DNA of 64,000 nucleotides from Acidipila rosea (GTDB lineage: Bacteria; Acidobacteriota; Terriglobia; Terriglobales; Acidobacteriaceae), in assembly GCF_004339725.1 (NCBI RefSeq), contig NZ_SMGK01000001.1:992001-1056000 (forward strand), read 5' to 3'. Positions 1 through 9,843 of this stretch are shown here, one piece after another; the stretch's first letter is position 1; each line of letters opens with the position of its first letter. Position numbers and translations under genes: made by a program. The notes below the pieces were generated by a model. That model saw only the letters and a program-made list of their open reading frames with translations, did not search any database and was not told the DNA's origin.

Positions 1-1
1 C

Positions 2-997
2 CCCAAATCTTCCGTTCCAATAACTGCTCCAGTCTCCACGGCAGGTACTCTTGATCTCGACGTGGTTGTATCCGGCCATAATGGCAAGCCTATCAGTGGA
101 CTTCAGCAGCAGGACTTCACGGTCTACATGGATAAAAAGCAGCAACCCATCACCAGCTTCCGCGCAGTGGAGGCAACCGCTACCAGTGCAGCGCCCATTG
201 AAACGATACTCCTCATCGATACCGTAAACACGCGCTTTAGCAATGTGGCTTATGAGCGCCAGCAAGTCGATCAATTCCTCAAACGGAACAACGGCAAGCT
301 GAGCCAGCCCATCACGCTGGTTATCCTTGGGGACAAAGGCATCCAGATAACTCCCCAAGCTTCTCGTGACGGCAACCAGCTCGCTGCTTTTCTCGACAAG
401 GCAGAGATTGCTATCCGTGACATCGGCCGCGAGGCCGGCTTTTATGGATGGACGGAAGAGTTCCAGCTCTCTGCGAGCGGGCTGGAACGCCTTGCTGCCT
501 ATGAGCAGACTCGTCCCGGTCGCAAGCTTCTCATCTGGATATCCCCCGGCTGGCCTCTCCTGTCGGGCCCGGAGGTCGAGCTTAGTTATAAGGATCAGGA
601 AGGGCTTTTTGCTTCTCTCGTAGGCCTATCAGCTTCGCTGCGCAAGGCTCGAATTACGCTTTCCAGCGTAGATCCCTTGGGCACCGCCGATGGTGTGAGC
701 TATCGCACTACCTTCTATGAGGAGTTCACCAAGGGCGTTCCCTCCGCCAAGAAGATGCAGATTGGCAATCTCGCCTTGCAGGTGCTCGCGTTGCAGTCAG
801 GAGGCCGGGTTCTCAACTCGAATAATGATGTTGCCGGGGAGATTGCAACCGCAGCTTCTGATGCCGATGCTTTCTACATCCTTAAAATCAACTCGCCCGC
901 AGCAGAACACCCGAATGACTATCGTGATATCTCGGTAAAAGTAGACAAGCCAGGCCTCACAGCTCGCACTCGAACTGGCTACTACGCGCAGCCTTGA
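2..997 (+). CDS. VWFA-related acidobacterial protein, 5'-truncated by window edge
   Basis: The frame is open from base 2 to the stop at 995-997, and the residues before the first possible internal start (GTG at 62) already fit the family, so the true start lies upstream of the window. The pattern of a short beta-rich segment with G-x-P-I-x-G-L-x-x-x-D-F, followed by a VWA-like fold (ILLIDTVNTRF as the metal-site strand, LLIWISPGWP later), is that of the secreted VWFA-related proteins abundant in Acidobacteria. The C-terminal part (YYAQP ending) also matches that group. Role unknown; a secreted or periplasmic protein-binding function is inferred. It converges on the DUF779 gene with only about 40 bp between the stops. 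Confidence 0.8.
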   Translation, partial: PKSSVPITAPVSTAGTLDLDVVVSGHNGKPISGLQQQDFTVYMDKKQQPITSFRAVEATATSAAPIETILLIDTVNTRFSNVAYERQQVDQFLKRNNGKLSQPITLVILGDKGIQITPQASRDGNQLAAFLDKAEIAIRDIGREAGFYGWTEEFQLSASGLERLAAYEQTRPGRKLLIWISPGWPLLSGPEVELSYKDQEGLFASLVGLSASLRKARITLSSVDPLGTADGVSYRTTFYEEFTKGVPSAKKMQIGNLALQVLALQSGGRVLNSNNDVAGEIATAASDADAFYILKINSPAAEHPNDYRDISVKVDKPGLTARTRTGYYAQP

Positions 998-1039
998 GTG
1001 GGACGAGCTTTTCAGCGAGGCGGTTTGAGTGTTCAGACT

Positions 1040-1411
1040 TTAGATCAGATTCGCCTCGCGAAGCTCGTTGATCTCGTCCGGCGTGAAGACGCGCGACCGA
1101 ATGAGAAACCTCACTCCCTCGGGATTCTCCAGTGAGAACATGCCTCCGCGTCCCGGCACCACGTCCAGAATGAGTTGTGTGTGTTTCCAGTATTCGAACT
1201 GGGATTGGTTCATATAGAAGGGCACTTCAGCAATCGTGCCGAGGAAGTGATCGCTGTCGCCGAGCAGAAACTCGCCCTGAGCAAAACACATCGGTGAAGA
1301 TCCGTCGCAGCATCCGCCGGATTGATGAAACATGAGCGGACCATGCTTCGCGCGGAGTTTTGCAATGAGGGCTTCCGCCGCCGGAGTTACGAGAATTTGT
1401 GGTGGAGGCAT
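1040..1411 (-). CDS. DUF779 domain protein, companion of aldehyde dehydrogenase
   Basis: A 123-residue protein with the DUF779 signature: a cysteine-rich SGGCCDGSSPMC near residue 31, then a D-S-D-H-F-L-G stretch and a Q-x-x-Y-W-K-H-T-Q motif. The family is almost always encoded next to an acetaldehyde-type NAD-dependent aldehyde dehydrogenase, as it is here, 80 bp downstream of that gene on the same strand. Its biochemical role is not established; the conserved Cys pair and His suggest metal or thiol chemistry (inference). Probably the last gene of the aldehyde dehydrogenase transcript. Confidence 0.85.
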   Translation of the reverse strand: MPPPQILVTPAAEALIAKLRAKHGPLMFHQSGGCCDGSSPMCFAQGEFLLGDSDHFLGTIAEVPFYMNQSQFEYWKHTQLILDVVPGRGGMFSLENPEGVRFLIRSRVFTPDEINELREANLI

Positions 1412-1490
1412 AGAGGTTGGTGGAATCTATCTGCTTTCGGATGCCTGTTCCCGCAGGAGCCAGGCACCCGAAAATATCTGGAGTTGTGGG

Positions 1491-3023
1491 TTAGAAAAAT
1501 CCCATCGCCTTCGGGCTATAGCTGATGAGCTGATTCTTCGTCTGTTGATAATGCTCAAGCATCATCTTGTGATTCTCGCGGCCGATGCCCGATTGCTTGT
1601 AGCCTCCAAAAGCCGCATGCGCAGGATACAGGTGATAGCAGTTTGTCCATACGCGTCCTGCCTGGATGCCCCGGCCAAACTTGTACGCGCGATTGATATT
1701 GCGAGTCCACACACCGGAGCCAAGCCCGTAGAGCGTATCGTTCGCAATGCTCAACGCGTCTTCCTCGTTCTTGAAGCTGGTTACAGACACGACAGGACCG
1801 AAAATCTCTTCTTGGAAGATTCGCATCTTGTTGTGCCCTTCGAAGATCGTCGGTTCAATATAGAATCCTCCCGCCGGACCAGCTTCGGAGCGCTTGCCTC
1901 CAGTAATCACCTTTGCGCCCTCCTGCTTTCCAATGTCGAAGTAGGAAAGTATCTTCTCCATCTGTTCCGTTGAGGCCTGCGCCCCGATCATCGTTTCTTT
2001 GTCCAGAGGATTGCCCTGCCGTATCGCCTTCACCCGGGCCGTGGCTCTCGCCATGAATTTGTCATAGATTGACTCCTCGATGAGAGCGCGAGATGGGCAT
2101 GTGCAAACCTCGCCCTGATTCAGGGCGAACATCGCGAAGCCCTCCAGGCACTTATCAAAGAAGTCGTCATCCTCGTTCATAACATCGGCGAAGAAGATAT
2201 TCGGAGACTTGCCGCCCAGTTCAAGGGTGACCGGGATAATATTCTGCGAAGCATACTGCATGATTAACCGGCCAGTGGTCGTTTCACCGGTAAATGCGAC
2301 TTTATTGACCCGCGGTGACGATGCCAGTGGCTTGCCCGCCTCAAGCCCAAAGCCGTTCACAACATTGAGCACGCCAGGAGGCAATAGATCGGCGATCAAC
2401 TCCACCAGGGTAAGAATCGACAGAGGCGTCTGCTCCGCCGGCTTCAGTACTACTGCATTGCCTGCGGCCAGGGCGGGAGCCAGCTTCCATGCCGCCATCA
2501 GCAAGGGAAAGTTCCATGGAATGATCAGGGCAACCACGCCCAGTGGTTCGTGGTAGTGGTAAGCGATCGTCTCATGATCGATTTCTGAGATTCCGCCTTC
2601 CTGAGCACGGATGCACCCGCCGAAGTACCGAAAATGATCGACACATAGGGGCAGATCAGCGGCCATCGTCTCGCGAATTGGCTTGCCATTATCCCAGGTC
2701 TCGACTGTCGCCAGATATTCGAGATTGTCTTCAATTCGCTGAGCGATCTGCTCCAGAATGCGAGCCCTTGCAGTTGTAGAGGTGCGTCCCCATGCTTCGC
2801 GAGCTGCATGAGCCGCATCGATTGCCTTGTTGACGTCTGCTGCGTTCGAGCGGGGCACATCGCAGAGCACCTGCCCGGTCACTGGCGTTACATTTTCGAA
2901 ATACTGGCCGTCGGTGGGAGGTGTCCATTCACCGTTAATAAAGTTTTCATAGCGCTTTTTGAGATGGATGGGACGGCCATAAGTTTCCGGTGTGATCTGC
3001 TTGGTAGGTGCAAGAGTGGCCAT
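1491..3023 (-). CDS. NAD-dependent aldehyde dehydrogenase, acetaldehyde type (ExaC/AldB-like)
   Basis: A full-length 510-residue aldehyde dehydrogenase. The general base Glu268 lies in LELGGKSPN and the catalytic Cys307 in [10 protein letters not shown]. The C-terminal [11 protein letters not shown] block and the final [15 protein letters not shown] are typical of the ExaC/AldB acetaldehyde dehydrogenases. ATG 3023 is chosen because AAAGGAG lies six bases upstream; a GTG-like extension of nine residues has no support. It oxidises acetaldehyde (probably also other short aldehydes) to the acid in the cytoplasm. Lying on the same strand as eutBC, it would dispose of the acetaldehyde made by ethanolamine ammonia-lyase. 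exaC or aldB would both be reasonable names. Confidence 0.92.
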   Translation of the reverse strand: MATLAPTKQITPETYGRPIHLKKRYENFINGEWTPPTDGQYFENVTPVTGQVLCDVPRSNAADVNKAIDAAHAAREAWGRTSTTARARILEQIAQRIEDNLEYLATVETWDNGKPIRETMAADLPLCVDHFRYFGGCIRAQEGGISEIDHETIAYHYHEPLGVVALIIPWNFPLLMAAWKLAPALAAGNAVVLKPAEQTPLSILTLVELIADLLPPGVLNVVNGFGLEAGKPLASSPRVNKVAFTGETTTGRLIMQYASQNIIPVTLELGGKSPNIFFADVMNEDDDFFDKCLEGFAMFALNQGEVCTCPSRALIEESIYDKFMARATARVKAIRQGNPLDKETMIGAQASTEQMEKILSYFDIGKQEGAKVITGGKRSEAGPAGGFYIEPTIFEGHNKMRIFQEEIFGPVVSVTSFKNEEDALSIANDTLYGLGSGVWTRNINRAYKFGRGIQAGRVWTNCYHLYPAHAAFGGYKQSGIGRENHKMMLEHYQQTKNQLISYSPKAMGFF

Positions 3024-3197
3024 GATGGCTCCTTTGGTGCGATGCTGCAAAAGCGAAGCTCGCTGCGCGACTCAAGGCTACACCCGTCCATCAGCTTCTG
3101 GCGAGAGCTTTCAACACCAGCAAAAGTGTCTTCAGCTCTTCGCCCCGTCTGGGCGGAAAAGCCCGCAACCACACGCTCTGGATGCGGGGCCACTTTC

Positions 3198-5909
3198 TTA
3201 CTCCGCAGGAGACGGCTTCTTCGTTGAAGAGTGCGCATGCCTTGATCTTGATCTTGCCTCTGAGAGATTGAGATCTTGCGGATCGTCGCAATCCACTAAC
3301 TCGGCAGCCTCTTCCTTGGTTTTAGGCCGGGCAATGCGTGCCTTTTCCGGTTGAAAGACTCGCGGATCGGCTGGCACCGCGTTATAAGGTCGCAGATCGA
3401 GCTGCTTGGTAAACATGGTGCTGAGATCAGCGGAAAGGCCGTCTTCAAGATTCAGCGGGCCTGTCCCCAGCAATTCATAAACGGTGCGCAGAATGCTGGA
3501 CATGCTCGTATGTCGGTGATCCACATACCCGGGACGCACCGATGGACCCATTACCAGCAATACGCTTCGATGGGCGTCCACATGGTCCACTCCTCCCTGC
3601 GCGTCATCTTCCGTCACAAATACAGCACTGTCTTTCCAGATGCGGCTGTGGGAGAGGAAATCGACAATCTTCCCCAGCGCCAGATCATTGTCTGCGACAT
3701 AGGAAGCGCGATAAGGATATCCATCCGCGGTTCGCGGGCTGGCTGTGTGATCGACCGGCAGGCGAATCACCACCAGCGAGGGCACGCTTCCGGCCGCGAT
3801 CTTTCGTGAGAAATCTCTCCGGAATTCTTCATAGCGGAACTGGTCCGGGATGCCAAGGTTAAAGGTAGGGAATCGGCGATCGGTGTGTGCGAAGAGCGGC
3901 GCAGGCAGCGGTGCGTTGAGCACCAGTCGCTGACCCTCCGGCGCGGAGCCATCGATTTCTTCGCCACCTTCCAACTCCAGGCCTTCTCCATAGTTGAAGA
4001 TGGTCCGGTGGTGGCTGGCAATGTGCTCCCACATCGAACCATACTCCGGTTCATCTTCGGGCATCGGAGCATCGGCGCCACCGCCAAGTGCGCGGCGTCC
4101 CGGCGCCTCACTGGCAGGGTCTTCCCGGCGTCTGCCACCATAGTTCGAGGACCACGCGAGATCAAGCCACGGACTCGGCGCTATTCCTACTACCCAACGA
4201 TGGCCATCTGCGGAAACATCGCTGTCGGCAAAGAAGTTGTCGCTTATGGCAAATCGTTCGGCCAGTGCGTGAGCATTCGGCGTGACTGCAACGCCCCCCT
4301 TTAGAACAGGCTTCTCCGTAGTCCAGCCCTTCATTCCATAGCGCGCAAGATTTGGGTTGCCGTTCGCATTCGGCAGGTCGCCGAGAATCTCATCGAAGGT
4401 GCGGTTTTCACGAATGATGAGAAAAACATGGTGAACAGCGGGCAGCGCTTCGGTTGGCCGCACTGCTGCCTGATTGTCTGCGATGACAGCGTGGGTCATC
4501 TCTTCAAGCTTGGTAGAGCTAACCGGCAACTGAATCGTCGAAAGGCTGCCATGCTCCAGTTCTCCAACATAAGTACCCGGTGCAGGCTCGCGCACCGCAT
4601 CGCTTCCATTTGGTCCCGAGCCCTGGCCTCGCGCATTCACCACATAGAGCGTGCGGCCGTCAGGCGCTATTGCCAGCGCGGAAGGAAACCATCCAACCGG
4701 CATCTGACCAAGCAATTGCCTCTTATGTGTATCGATTACGGCAACCGCATTGATACCTGCCTCTGCGACATAAAGATGGTCCCCTGATAATGCCATCCCG
4801 GCAGGAATCACACCCCGCAGCGGCCGCCCGGAATCATCCTTTAGGTCGCGGCTTGTAAAAGGGGAAAGCGGGATCGTTTGCTCCAGAGCAGATCCATCTC
4901 CGCGCACCACGGCCACTGCATCTTCGTGCGCCAGCGCCACGTAGACGTTTTGCGAGTCAGATGCAAGTCCAGAAGGCGACGCTCCGCCGACGACACCCTT
5001 GCCTGAACCGGTGATGAGTGCCCCTAGCCGCAGCCTGGCCGTGACTTCAGGGTGCAGACGGTCAGCGATGTTATAGGTCCAGAGAGAGCTCCCGCGCGCA
5101 TCGTTGGGATCGCCCAGGCCCGGCACTTGGTGGCCCTCTGCGACGGTTCCGTTCTTCGCCTCTGGCGAGAGATTTGCGAAGGGTGGAAAGTGCAGCCCCG
5201 TTGTAAGCAGGTGCGCACGCTCTACGCCTGGAATTGGACGATATTCAAACAGCCCCGAGTTAGCGACATACATATGCCGTCCATCGGGGGACAACGCGAG
5301 GGTGAAAGGGTTCACCCCAGTGGGTACTGAGGCAATTCGCTTTCTGCTCGCTGTATCGATCAGGACCACGCGCCAGTTACCCTGATCCAGAACGTAAAGA
5401 GTTCGACCATCGCCACTCAGCACAAGTGCGGCGGCAAAGCTGTCTGAATAAGTACGCCCGGCAGTAGCGCCATCGAGCTGGACCGAGGCGATCTGGCGCC
5501 AACTGGCGGTATCGTAAATGGCGACTCGCCCATCGTCGCCAGTCGCATCAAAGAGTAGCCGCCCGTCAGGAGAGTAAGCCACCCCGGCATGCACGCGCAC
5601 CGCTGGGTTGTTCGTCTGCCCCGGAGGAATCTGTTGGACGTTGGACCCGGAAGAGTCAGGATGGTCCAGGATATTCAGGGAGAATGGCCATCCAATCGAG
5701 GGAACTGTGAGCTGCGTTCCATCGGGACGCACAGCCACCGCATAGGCAAACGGTGCCAGAACAGTCCAGTTACCTGTTGGCGTAATGCTTCTTCCATTCG
5801 GAAGAACAACTCCTGAGGGCGGCTTATCTGTCGCGGTTGGAGCACAGACAGCGGAACTCCCGGCGAGCATGGCGCCCATCACAAATACGGCGAGACTGCG
5901 GAAAACCAT
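3198..5909 (-). CDS. Secreted YVTN beta-propeller / phosphoesterase fusion
   Basis: 903 residues starting with a Sec signal peptide (about residues 1-23, cleavage near AVCA). Roughly residues 50-470 hold repeated S-P-D-G-R-x-L-Y-V-x-x units of a YncE/YVTN-type beta-propeller. From about residue 490 a phosphoesterase domain of the phospholipase C/acid phosphatase type starts with HHVFLIIRENRTFDEILGDL. It contains a late VFVTEDDAQGGVDHVDAHR metal-site block. Such fusions are common in Acidobacteria; the substrate is unknown. It sits between eutC (110 bp upstream) and the aldehyde dehydrogenase, so release of phosphoethanolamine or ethanolamine from phospholipids is an attractive but untested role. 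AGGA seven bases before ATG supports the start. Confidence 0.85.
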   Translation of the reverse strand: MVFRSLAVFVMGAMLAGSSAVCAPTATDKPPSGVVLPNGRSITPTGNWTVLAPFAYAVAVRPDGTQLTVPSIGWPFSLNILDHPDSSGSNVQQIPPGQTNNPAVRVHAGVAYSPDGRLLFDATGDDGRVAIYDTASWRQIASVQLDGATAGRTYSDSFAAALVLSGDGRTLYVLDQGNWRVVLIDTASRKRIASVPTGVNPFTLALSPDGRHMYVANSGLFEYRPIPGVERAHLLTTGLHFPPFANLSPEAKNGTVAEGHQVPGLGDPNDARGSSLWTYNIADRLHPEVTARLRLGALITGSGKGVVGGASPSGLASDSQNVYVALAHEDAVAVVRGDGSALEQTIPLSPFTSRDLKDDSGRPLRGVIPAGMALSGDHLYVAEAGINAVAVIDTHKRQLLGQMPVGWFPSALAIAPDGRTLYVVNARGQGSGPNGSDAVREPAPGTYVGELEHGSLSTIQLPVSSTKLEEMTHAVIADNQAAVRPTEALPAVHHVFLIIRENRTFDEILGDLPNANGNPNLARYGMKGWTTEKPVLKGGVAVTPNAHALAERFAISDNFFADSDVSADGHRWVVGIAPSPWLDLAWSSNYGGRRREDPASEAPGRRALGGGADAPMPEDEPEYGSMWEHIASHHRTIFNYGEGLELEGGEEIDGSAPEGQRLVLNAPLPAPLFAHTDRRFPTFNLGIPDQFRYEEFRRDFSRKIAAGSVPSLVVIRLPVDHTASPRTADGYPYRASYVADNDLALGKIVDFLSHSRIWKDSAVFVTEDDAQGGVDHVDAHRSVLLVMGPSVRPGYVDHRHTSMSSILRTVYELLGTGPLNLEDGLSADLSTMFTKQLDLRPYNAVPADPRVFQPEKARIARPKTKEEAAELVDCDDPQDLNLSEARSRSRHAHSSTKKPSPAE

Positions 5910-6019
5910 TATGCGTCCTATCTAAAGAAAAGGGTTAAGATTCCCAGGCGGCAAATCTGGCAGCAGGACTTGAGCTGTTTCATCTGCAGCTTATGTCTGG
6001 CAGGTTTCACCCAGGTAAA

Positions 6020-6805
6020 TTACGATATCGCCTTCTGGGCTCGCAGACCCTCATCCTCCAATGCAAGCAAGTCACTATGATCTTTGAGCAGTACGCCAGT
6101 TGTGCCAAGCTTTCGCGCGGACATTAGTAGGTAAGCGAGTTTCTTCGCAGCCATCTCATAGTTGAGGCCTTCCGGGCGCACATTGGAAATGCAATTCCGC
6201 TCAGCGTCCGTGCGTCCAGAGCGCGGTTGGGCAGTGAGATAGATGCCAAGGCTATCGGGCGAACTCATTCCAGGGCGCTCGCCAATCAGCACCACGACGA
6301 AAGCTGCTCTCAGGCACCCGCCAATCTCATCGCCCAGCGCGACCCGCGCCTGCTCGGCAACTACCACCGGTCCGATATTCCATCCCGGCAACTTAGCGGG
6401 CATCAACTCCAGCAAAGGAAAGGCGTGGCGTTCTGCTGCCAGGGCCGAAAGGCCGTCTGCGATCACAAACGCTATATCCGGCCGCTCATCGGCTTGCATC
6501 GCCTGCAGCTGTAACTTGCTTGGTTCATCGAGCATCCTGCCCCGATCTGGCCGGCGCAGGTATTCGCTGCGATCCGAAGCAGCGCTGTGCACCTTCAGCG
6601 CAGAAAATCCTGCTTCCTTCGCCCGTTCCAGGAGCAGATCAGCCTTCAGCACCTCGTGTACAGCATCTCTCGCCCGCGCCTGCGCGAGTTCAAAGTCAAG
6701 CAGCGCGTCCGTTGGCAAACTATCTCCCGCCCGCCCCAGCGCGATCCTTGCAGAGGTGAAGCGCCGCAGCTGCAGCCACGGGTCTTTCATGGGCTGCTTG
6801 GTCAA
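6020..6805 (-). CDS. eutC: Ethanolamine ammonia-lyase small subunit (light chain)
   Basis: 261 residues, shorter than enteric EutC because the long N-terminal linker is missing. The diagnostic blocks are all present: SARIALGRAG, RPDRGRMLDE, FVIADGLSA, LGDEIGG, VLIGERPGMSSPDSLGIYLT and RTDAERNCISNVRPEG. With EutB it forms the adenosylcobalamin-dependent enzyme that splits ethanolamine into acetaldehyde and ammonia. The longest start is a TTG whose last bases overlap the eutB stop (TTGA), just behind GGAGGG. ATG at 6790 is an alternative with a worse spacing. Translational coupling to eutB is likely either way. Confidence 0.95.
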   Translation of the reverse strand: MTKQPMKDPWLQLRRFTSARIALGRAGDSLPTDALLDFELAQARARDAVHEVLKADLLLERAKEAGFSALKVHSAASDRSEYLRRPDRGRMLDEPSKLQLQAMQADERPDIAFVIADGLSALAAERHAFPLLELMPAKLPGWNIGPVVVAEQARVALGDEIGGCLRAAFVVVLIGERPGMSSPDSLGIYLTAQPRSGRTDAERNCISNVRPEGLNYEMAAKKLAYLLMSARKLGTTGVLLKDHSDLLALEDEGLRAQKAIS

Positions 6806-8199
6806 TTGCCCTCCAGCATCTTGCTGGCATGGAGCATCAGTTGATTGCCAGAGGCAATCTGCCTCAGCTCTCCGCGCTCATCGGTCACGCCCATTCTTGC
6901 CAGCCATTCTTCAAACTCTGGTGCACGCCGCAGGCGCAGAATCCTGCGGGCATAGAGCGAATCATGAAAGGAGGTGCTTTGATAATTCAGCATGATGTCA
7001 TCCGCTCCAGGCACCCCCATAATGAAGTGGACACCCGCGACAACCAGCAGCGTCAGGAGCGTATCCATGTCATCCTGATCTGCTTCAGCATGATTGGTGT
7101 AGCAGATGTCGCAGCCCATAGGCAGTCCGAGCAGCTTTCCGCAGAAATGGTCCTCCAGTCCGGCGCGTATGATCTGCTTGCCGTTGTAGAGGTACTCTGG
7201 CCCGATAAATCCAACCACGGTGTTTACCAGCAGAGGCCGAAACGCACGCGCCACTCCATAAGCACGCGCTTCGCAGGTCTGCTGATCAAGGCCGTGATGG
7301 GCGTTCGCGGAGAGCGCGCTGCCTTGTCCCGTCTCGAAGTACATCACGTTGTTCCCGACCGTGCCACGATGCAGGGATAGAGCGGCGTCCTGTGCTTCCC
7401 GCAACAGCCCAAGGTTGACTCCGAAGCTGGCGTTGGCGCGCTCCGTCCCGGCGATGGACTGAAAGACTAGATCCACAGGCGCGCCCTGCTCGACCGCCTC
7501 AATCGTATTGGTCACATGGGTCAACACGCATGACTGGGTAGGCACCTCATACCGCAGGCGGAAGTCGTCGATCATCTTCAGTAGCCTGACTACGATCGAG
7601 AGGCTGTCTGTTGCCGGATTGATTCCAATGACCGCATCGCCGCAGCCGAAGAGCAACCCTTCAAGCATCGACGCCCCGATTCCCGTGACGTCATCTGTCG
7701 GGTGATTCGGCTGCAGCCTCACCGACAAGCGCCCGGGCAGTCCAATCGTGTTGCGGAAGCGCGTAACCACATGACACTTTTGCGCAACGAGAATGAGGTC
7801 CTGATTGCGCATCAACTTGGATACAGCCGCTGCCATCTCAGGCATGATGCCCGGGGCGGCTTTCGCCAGTGTTTCTGTATCAGCCTCTGGACTCAGCAAC
7901 CAGTTTCTCAAGTCCCCCACGGTCAAGTGGCTGATCTGCTGGAAGGCAATACTGTCATGCGTGTCGATGATCAGCCGCGTGACTTCATCGGTTTCATAGG
8001 GCACCAGTGTTTCGCTGAGGAAATACGAGAGTGGAAGCTCGACCAGCGCCATCCGGGCTGCGATGCGTTCTTCTTCAGATTCCGCAGCGATGCCTGCGAG
8101 GCTGTCGCCTGAGCGCGCCGGGCTGGCCTTCGCCAGCAGGGTCTTCAGGTCGTCGAAGAGGTAATTACGGCCGCCGCAACTCTGCGTGAACGAACTCAT
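6802..8199 (-). CDS. eutB: Ethanolamine ammonia-lyase large subunit (heavy chain)
   Basis: 465 residues, the usual EutB length, with the family blocks DTHDSIAFQQISHLTVGDLR, DAVIGINPATDS, QGAPVDLVFQSIAGTE, NVMYFETGQGSALSANAHHG, GFIGPEYLYNGKQIIRAGLE and DICYTNHAEADQDDMD. This is the TIM-barrel catalytic subunit that binds adenosylcobalamin and ethanolamine. The ATG overlaps the permease stop (ATGA) and its own stop overlaps eutC, so the three genes are one translationally coupled unit. No reactivase (eutA) and no shell-protein genes are near, indicating the cytosolic, non-microcompartment form of the pathway. Confidence 0.97.
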   Translation of the reverse strand: MSSFTQSCGGRNYLFDDLKTLLAKASPARSGDSLAGIAAESEEERIAARMALVELPLSYFLSETLVPYETDEVTRLIIDTHDSIAFQQISHLTVGDLRNWLLSPEADTETLAKAAPGIMPEMAAAVSKLMRNQDLILVAQKCHVVTRFRNTIGLPGRLSVRLQPNHPTDDVTGIGASMLEGLLFGCGDAVIGINPATDSLSIVVRLLKMIDDFRLRYEVPTQSCVLTHVTNTIEAVEQGAPVDLVFQSIAGTERANASFGVNLGLLREAQDAALSLHRGTVGNNVMYFETGQGSALSANAHHGLDQQTCEARAYGVARAFRPLLVNTVVGFIGPEYLYNGKQIIRAGLEDHFCGKLLGLPMGCDICYTNHAEADQDDMDTLLTLLVVAGVHFIMGVPGADDIMLNYQSTSFHDSLYARRILRLRRAPEFEEWLARMGVTDERGELRQIASGNQLMLHASKMLEGN

Positions 8200-9644
8200 A
8201 AGGCTGGACCGTTCCCGCCATGTTCAGGCTGCAATTCCTGTTTATGCTCAAGCAGCAGGTCGAGCGGCACGACTGCGCGCTGGTGACCCGTCATGCGGAA
8301 GTAGATGTACCCGGCCAGCAGCAACCCAGCGAAAACAACTCCCACAAGCCAGTTGTAGTACAGCATGCTACCCATGCACACCAGAGCGCTAAGCAGCGCA
8401 AAGGCTGGAAAGTAGGGGAAGAACGGAGCCTTGAACGGCCGTTCCATCGTGGGCTCAGTGCGCCGCAGGCGAAACAGGGAAAGCATGCTGATGATATACA
8501 TCAGAATTGCGCCGAACACTGACATCGTCACGATATTCGCCGTCAGAGTGTGCCCGCTGAATGTAATCAGTTCATCGCTGTAGATGGCGGCTATCCCGAT
8601 CACGCCGCCAGCGATGATCGCACGATGAGGAGTCCGGAAGCGCGGATGCACCTTATCGAAGTAGCGGGGCAGATAACCGGCTCGCGCGAGGGCAAAGATC
8701 TGCCTGGAGTAGCCGAGGATTATTCCATGAAATGAGGCGATCAGCCCAAATAGTCCCAGCCATACGAGCATGTGTAGCCATCCGCTCTTTGCTCCTACGA
8801 CGATCTTCATCGCCTGCGGCAGGGGGTCGTTGATATTAGCCAACTTCGTCCAATCTCCAGCGGCCCCTGCAAAAAGCATCACTCCAATCGCCAGCAGCAC
8901 CAGTGTGCAGATGCCCGAGATGTACGCGATCGGGATTGAACGCTTCGGCTCCTTTGCTTCCTCTGCCGCCATTGCAACTCCTTCGATCGCCAGGAAAAAC
9001 CAGATGGCGAAGGGAATCGCGGCAAACATGCCCGGCAGTGCGTGGAGGCTGAAGTGGTCGATGCCTGACCATCCGCCTTTTACAAAATGGGCGAGAGAGA
9101 ACCCTGGTGAAACGACCAGCATGAAAACAATCAGTTCAAAGATCGCAAGCAGCGTGACGATAAGTTCAAATGCCGCCGCGATTTGTACTCCGACAATATT
9201 CAATGCCATGAAGACAACGTAGGTTCCCACTGCAGCGTGTTTTGGCGATAGCTCCGGGAACTGCACATTAAGGTAAGCACCGATAGCAAGAGCGATCGCT
9301 GGAGGTGCAAACACAAACTCAATCAGTGTTGCCGCGCCTGCAAGGTATCCCCCCAGCGGGCCGAAGGCATGATGAGCATAAGCGAATGGACCGCCAGCGT
9401 GGGGGATCGACGTGGTCAATTCCGTGAAGCTGAAAATAAAAGTGGCATACATCGCGGCCACCAGCATGGACGTCACTACAAATCCCAGTGTCCCCGCCGT
9501 AGCCCATCCATAACTCCAGCCAAAGTATTCACCGGATATGACTAGTCCGACCGCAATTCCCCAAAGTTGCCAGGGGCCAAGCGTCTGCTTGAGCCGTGTC
9601 TGCCCGGTTGGAGCAGCGTGTTGAGGAACCACTTCAGTATTCAA
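8196..9644 (-). CDS. eat: Ethanolamine permease, APC superfamily
   Basis: 482 residues with about 12 hydrophobic segments and the ethanolamine-permease signature near the N terminus (LGPWQLWGIAVGLVISGEYF, then FGWSYGWATAGTLGF). FTELTTSIPHAGGPFAYAHH and FFLAIEGVAMAAEEAKEPKR are APC family blocks. It would import ethanolamine by proton symport across the inner membrane. The start read here is TTG with AAGG about seven bases upstream; no better ATG is near. It is the first gene of the eat-eutB-eutC unit and overlaps eutB by four bases. Confidence 0.93.
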   Translation of the reverse strand: MNTEVVPQHAAPTGQTRLKQTLGPWQLWGIAVGLVISGEYFGWSYGWATAGTLGFVVTSMLVAAMYATFIFSFTELTTSIPHAGGPFAYAHHAFGPLGGYLAGAATLIEFVFAPPAIALAIGAYLNVQFPELSPKHAAVGTYVVFMALNIVGVQIAAAFELIVTLLAIFELIVFMLVVSPGFSLAHFVKGGWSGIDHFSLHALPGMFAAIPFAIWFFLAIEGVAMAAEEAKEPKRSIPIAYISGICTLVLLAIGVMLFAGAAGDWTKLANINDPLPQAMKIVVGAKSGWLHMLVWLGLFGLIASFHGIILGYSRQIFALARAGYLPRYFDKVHPRFRTPHRAIIAGGVIGIAAIYSDELITFSGHTLTANIVTMSVFGAILMYIISMLSLFRLRRTEPTMERPFKAPFFPYFPAFALLSALVCMGSMLYYNWLVGVVFAGLLLAGYIYFRMTGHQRAVVPLDLLLEHKQELQPEHGGNGPAL

Positions 9645-9761
9645 GCGTGTACCTTAGCCGGGATCGGTCCGGCATCGTTTGAGGGTAGCTCTGGCCGTCA
9701 GGCAAGAGCCTGGGAGAAGGGTTTCAGCCCTGCTCTTAATCAGGAGTTTAGTTGTACTTCG

Positions 9762-9789
9762 AAAATATGCCAGTAAAAAAGCGAGGCAA
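9762..9789 (-). promoter_or_regulatory. Candidate sigma70-type promoter of eat-eutBC
   Basis: Reading the minus strand, TTGCCT and TATTTT are separated by 16 bases. Transcription would start near 9755 and leave a leader of about 110 nt before the TTG at 9644. That leader shows no B12-box-like sequence, so no cobalamin riboswitch is called. Confidence 0.35.
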
Positions 9790-9807
9790 ATTTCGGCACG
9801 TGCGCCC

Positions 9808-9843
9808 CATCTTCAGTCGCTGCTGACTTGAAGATGCAGCGAC
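9808..9843. repeat. Two interleaved inverted repeats (A-B-A'-B' order)
   Basis: CATCTTCA (9808-9815) is the exact inverse of TGAAGATG (9829-9836), and GTCGCTGC (9816-9823) is the exact inverse of GCAGCGAC (9836-9843). A further TCTTCA follows near 9855 and could compete for the same partner. The interleaved order fits either two mutually exclusive hairpins or a pseudoknot in RNA, or a compound protein-binding site. It lies between the eat promoter candidate and the DeoR-type regulator gene. Confidence 0.5.

Noticed and set aside
9645..9755. Cobalamin riboswitch in the eat-eutBC leader
   Set aside because: EutBC needs adenosylcobalamin, but the roughly 110-nt leader is too short and shows no B12-box sequence.
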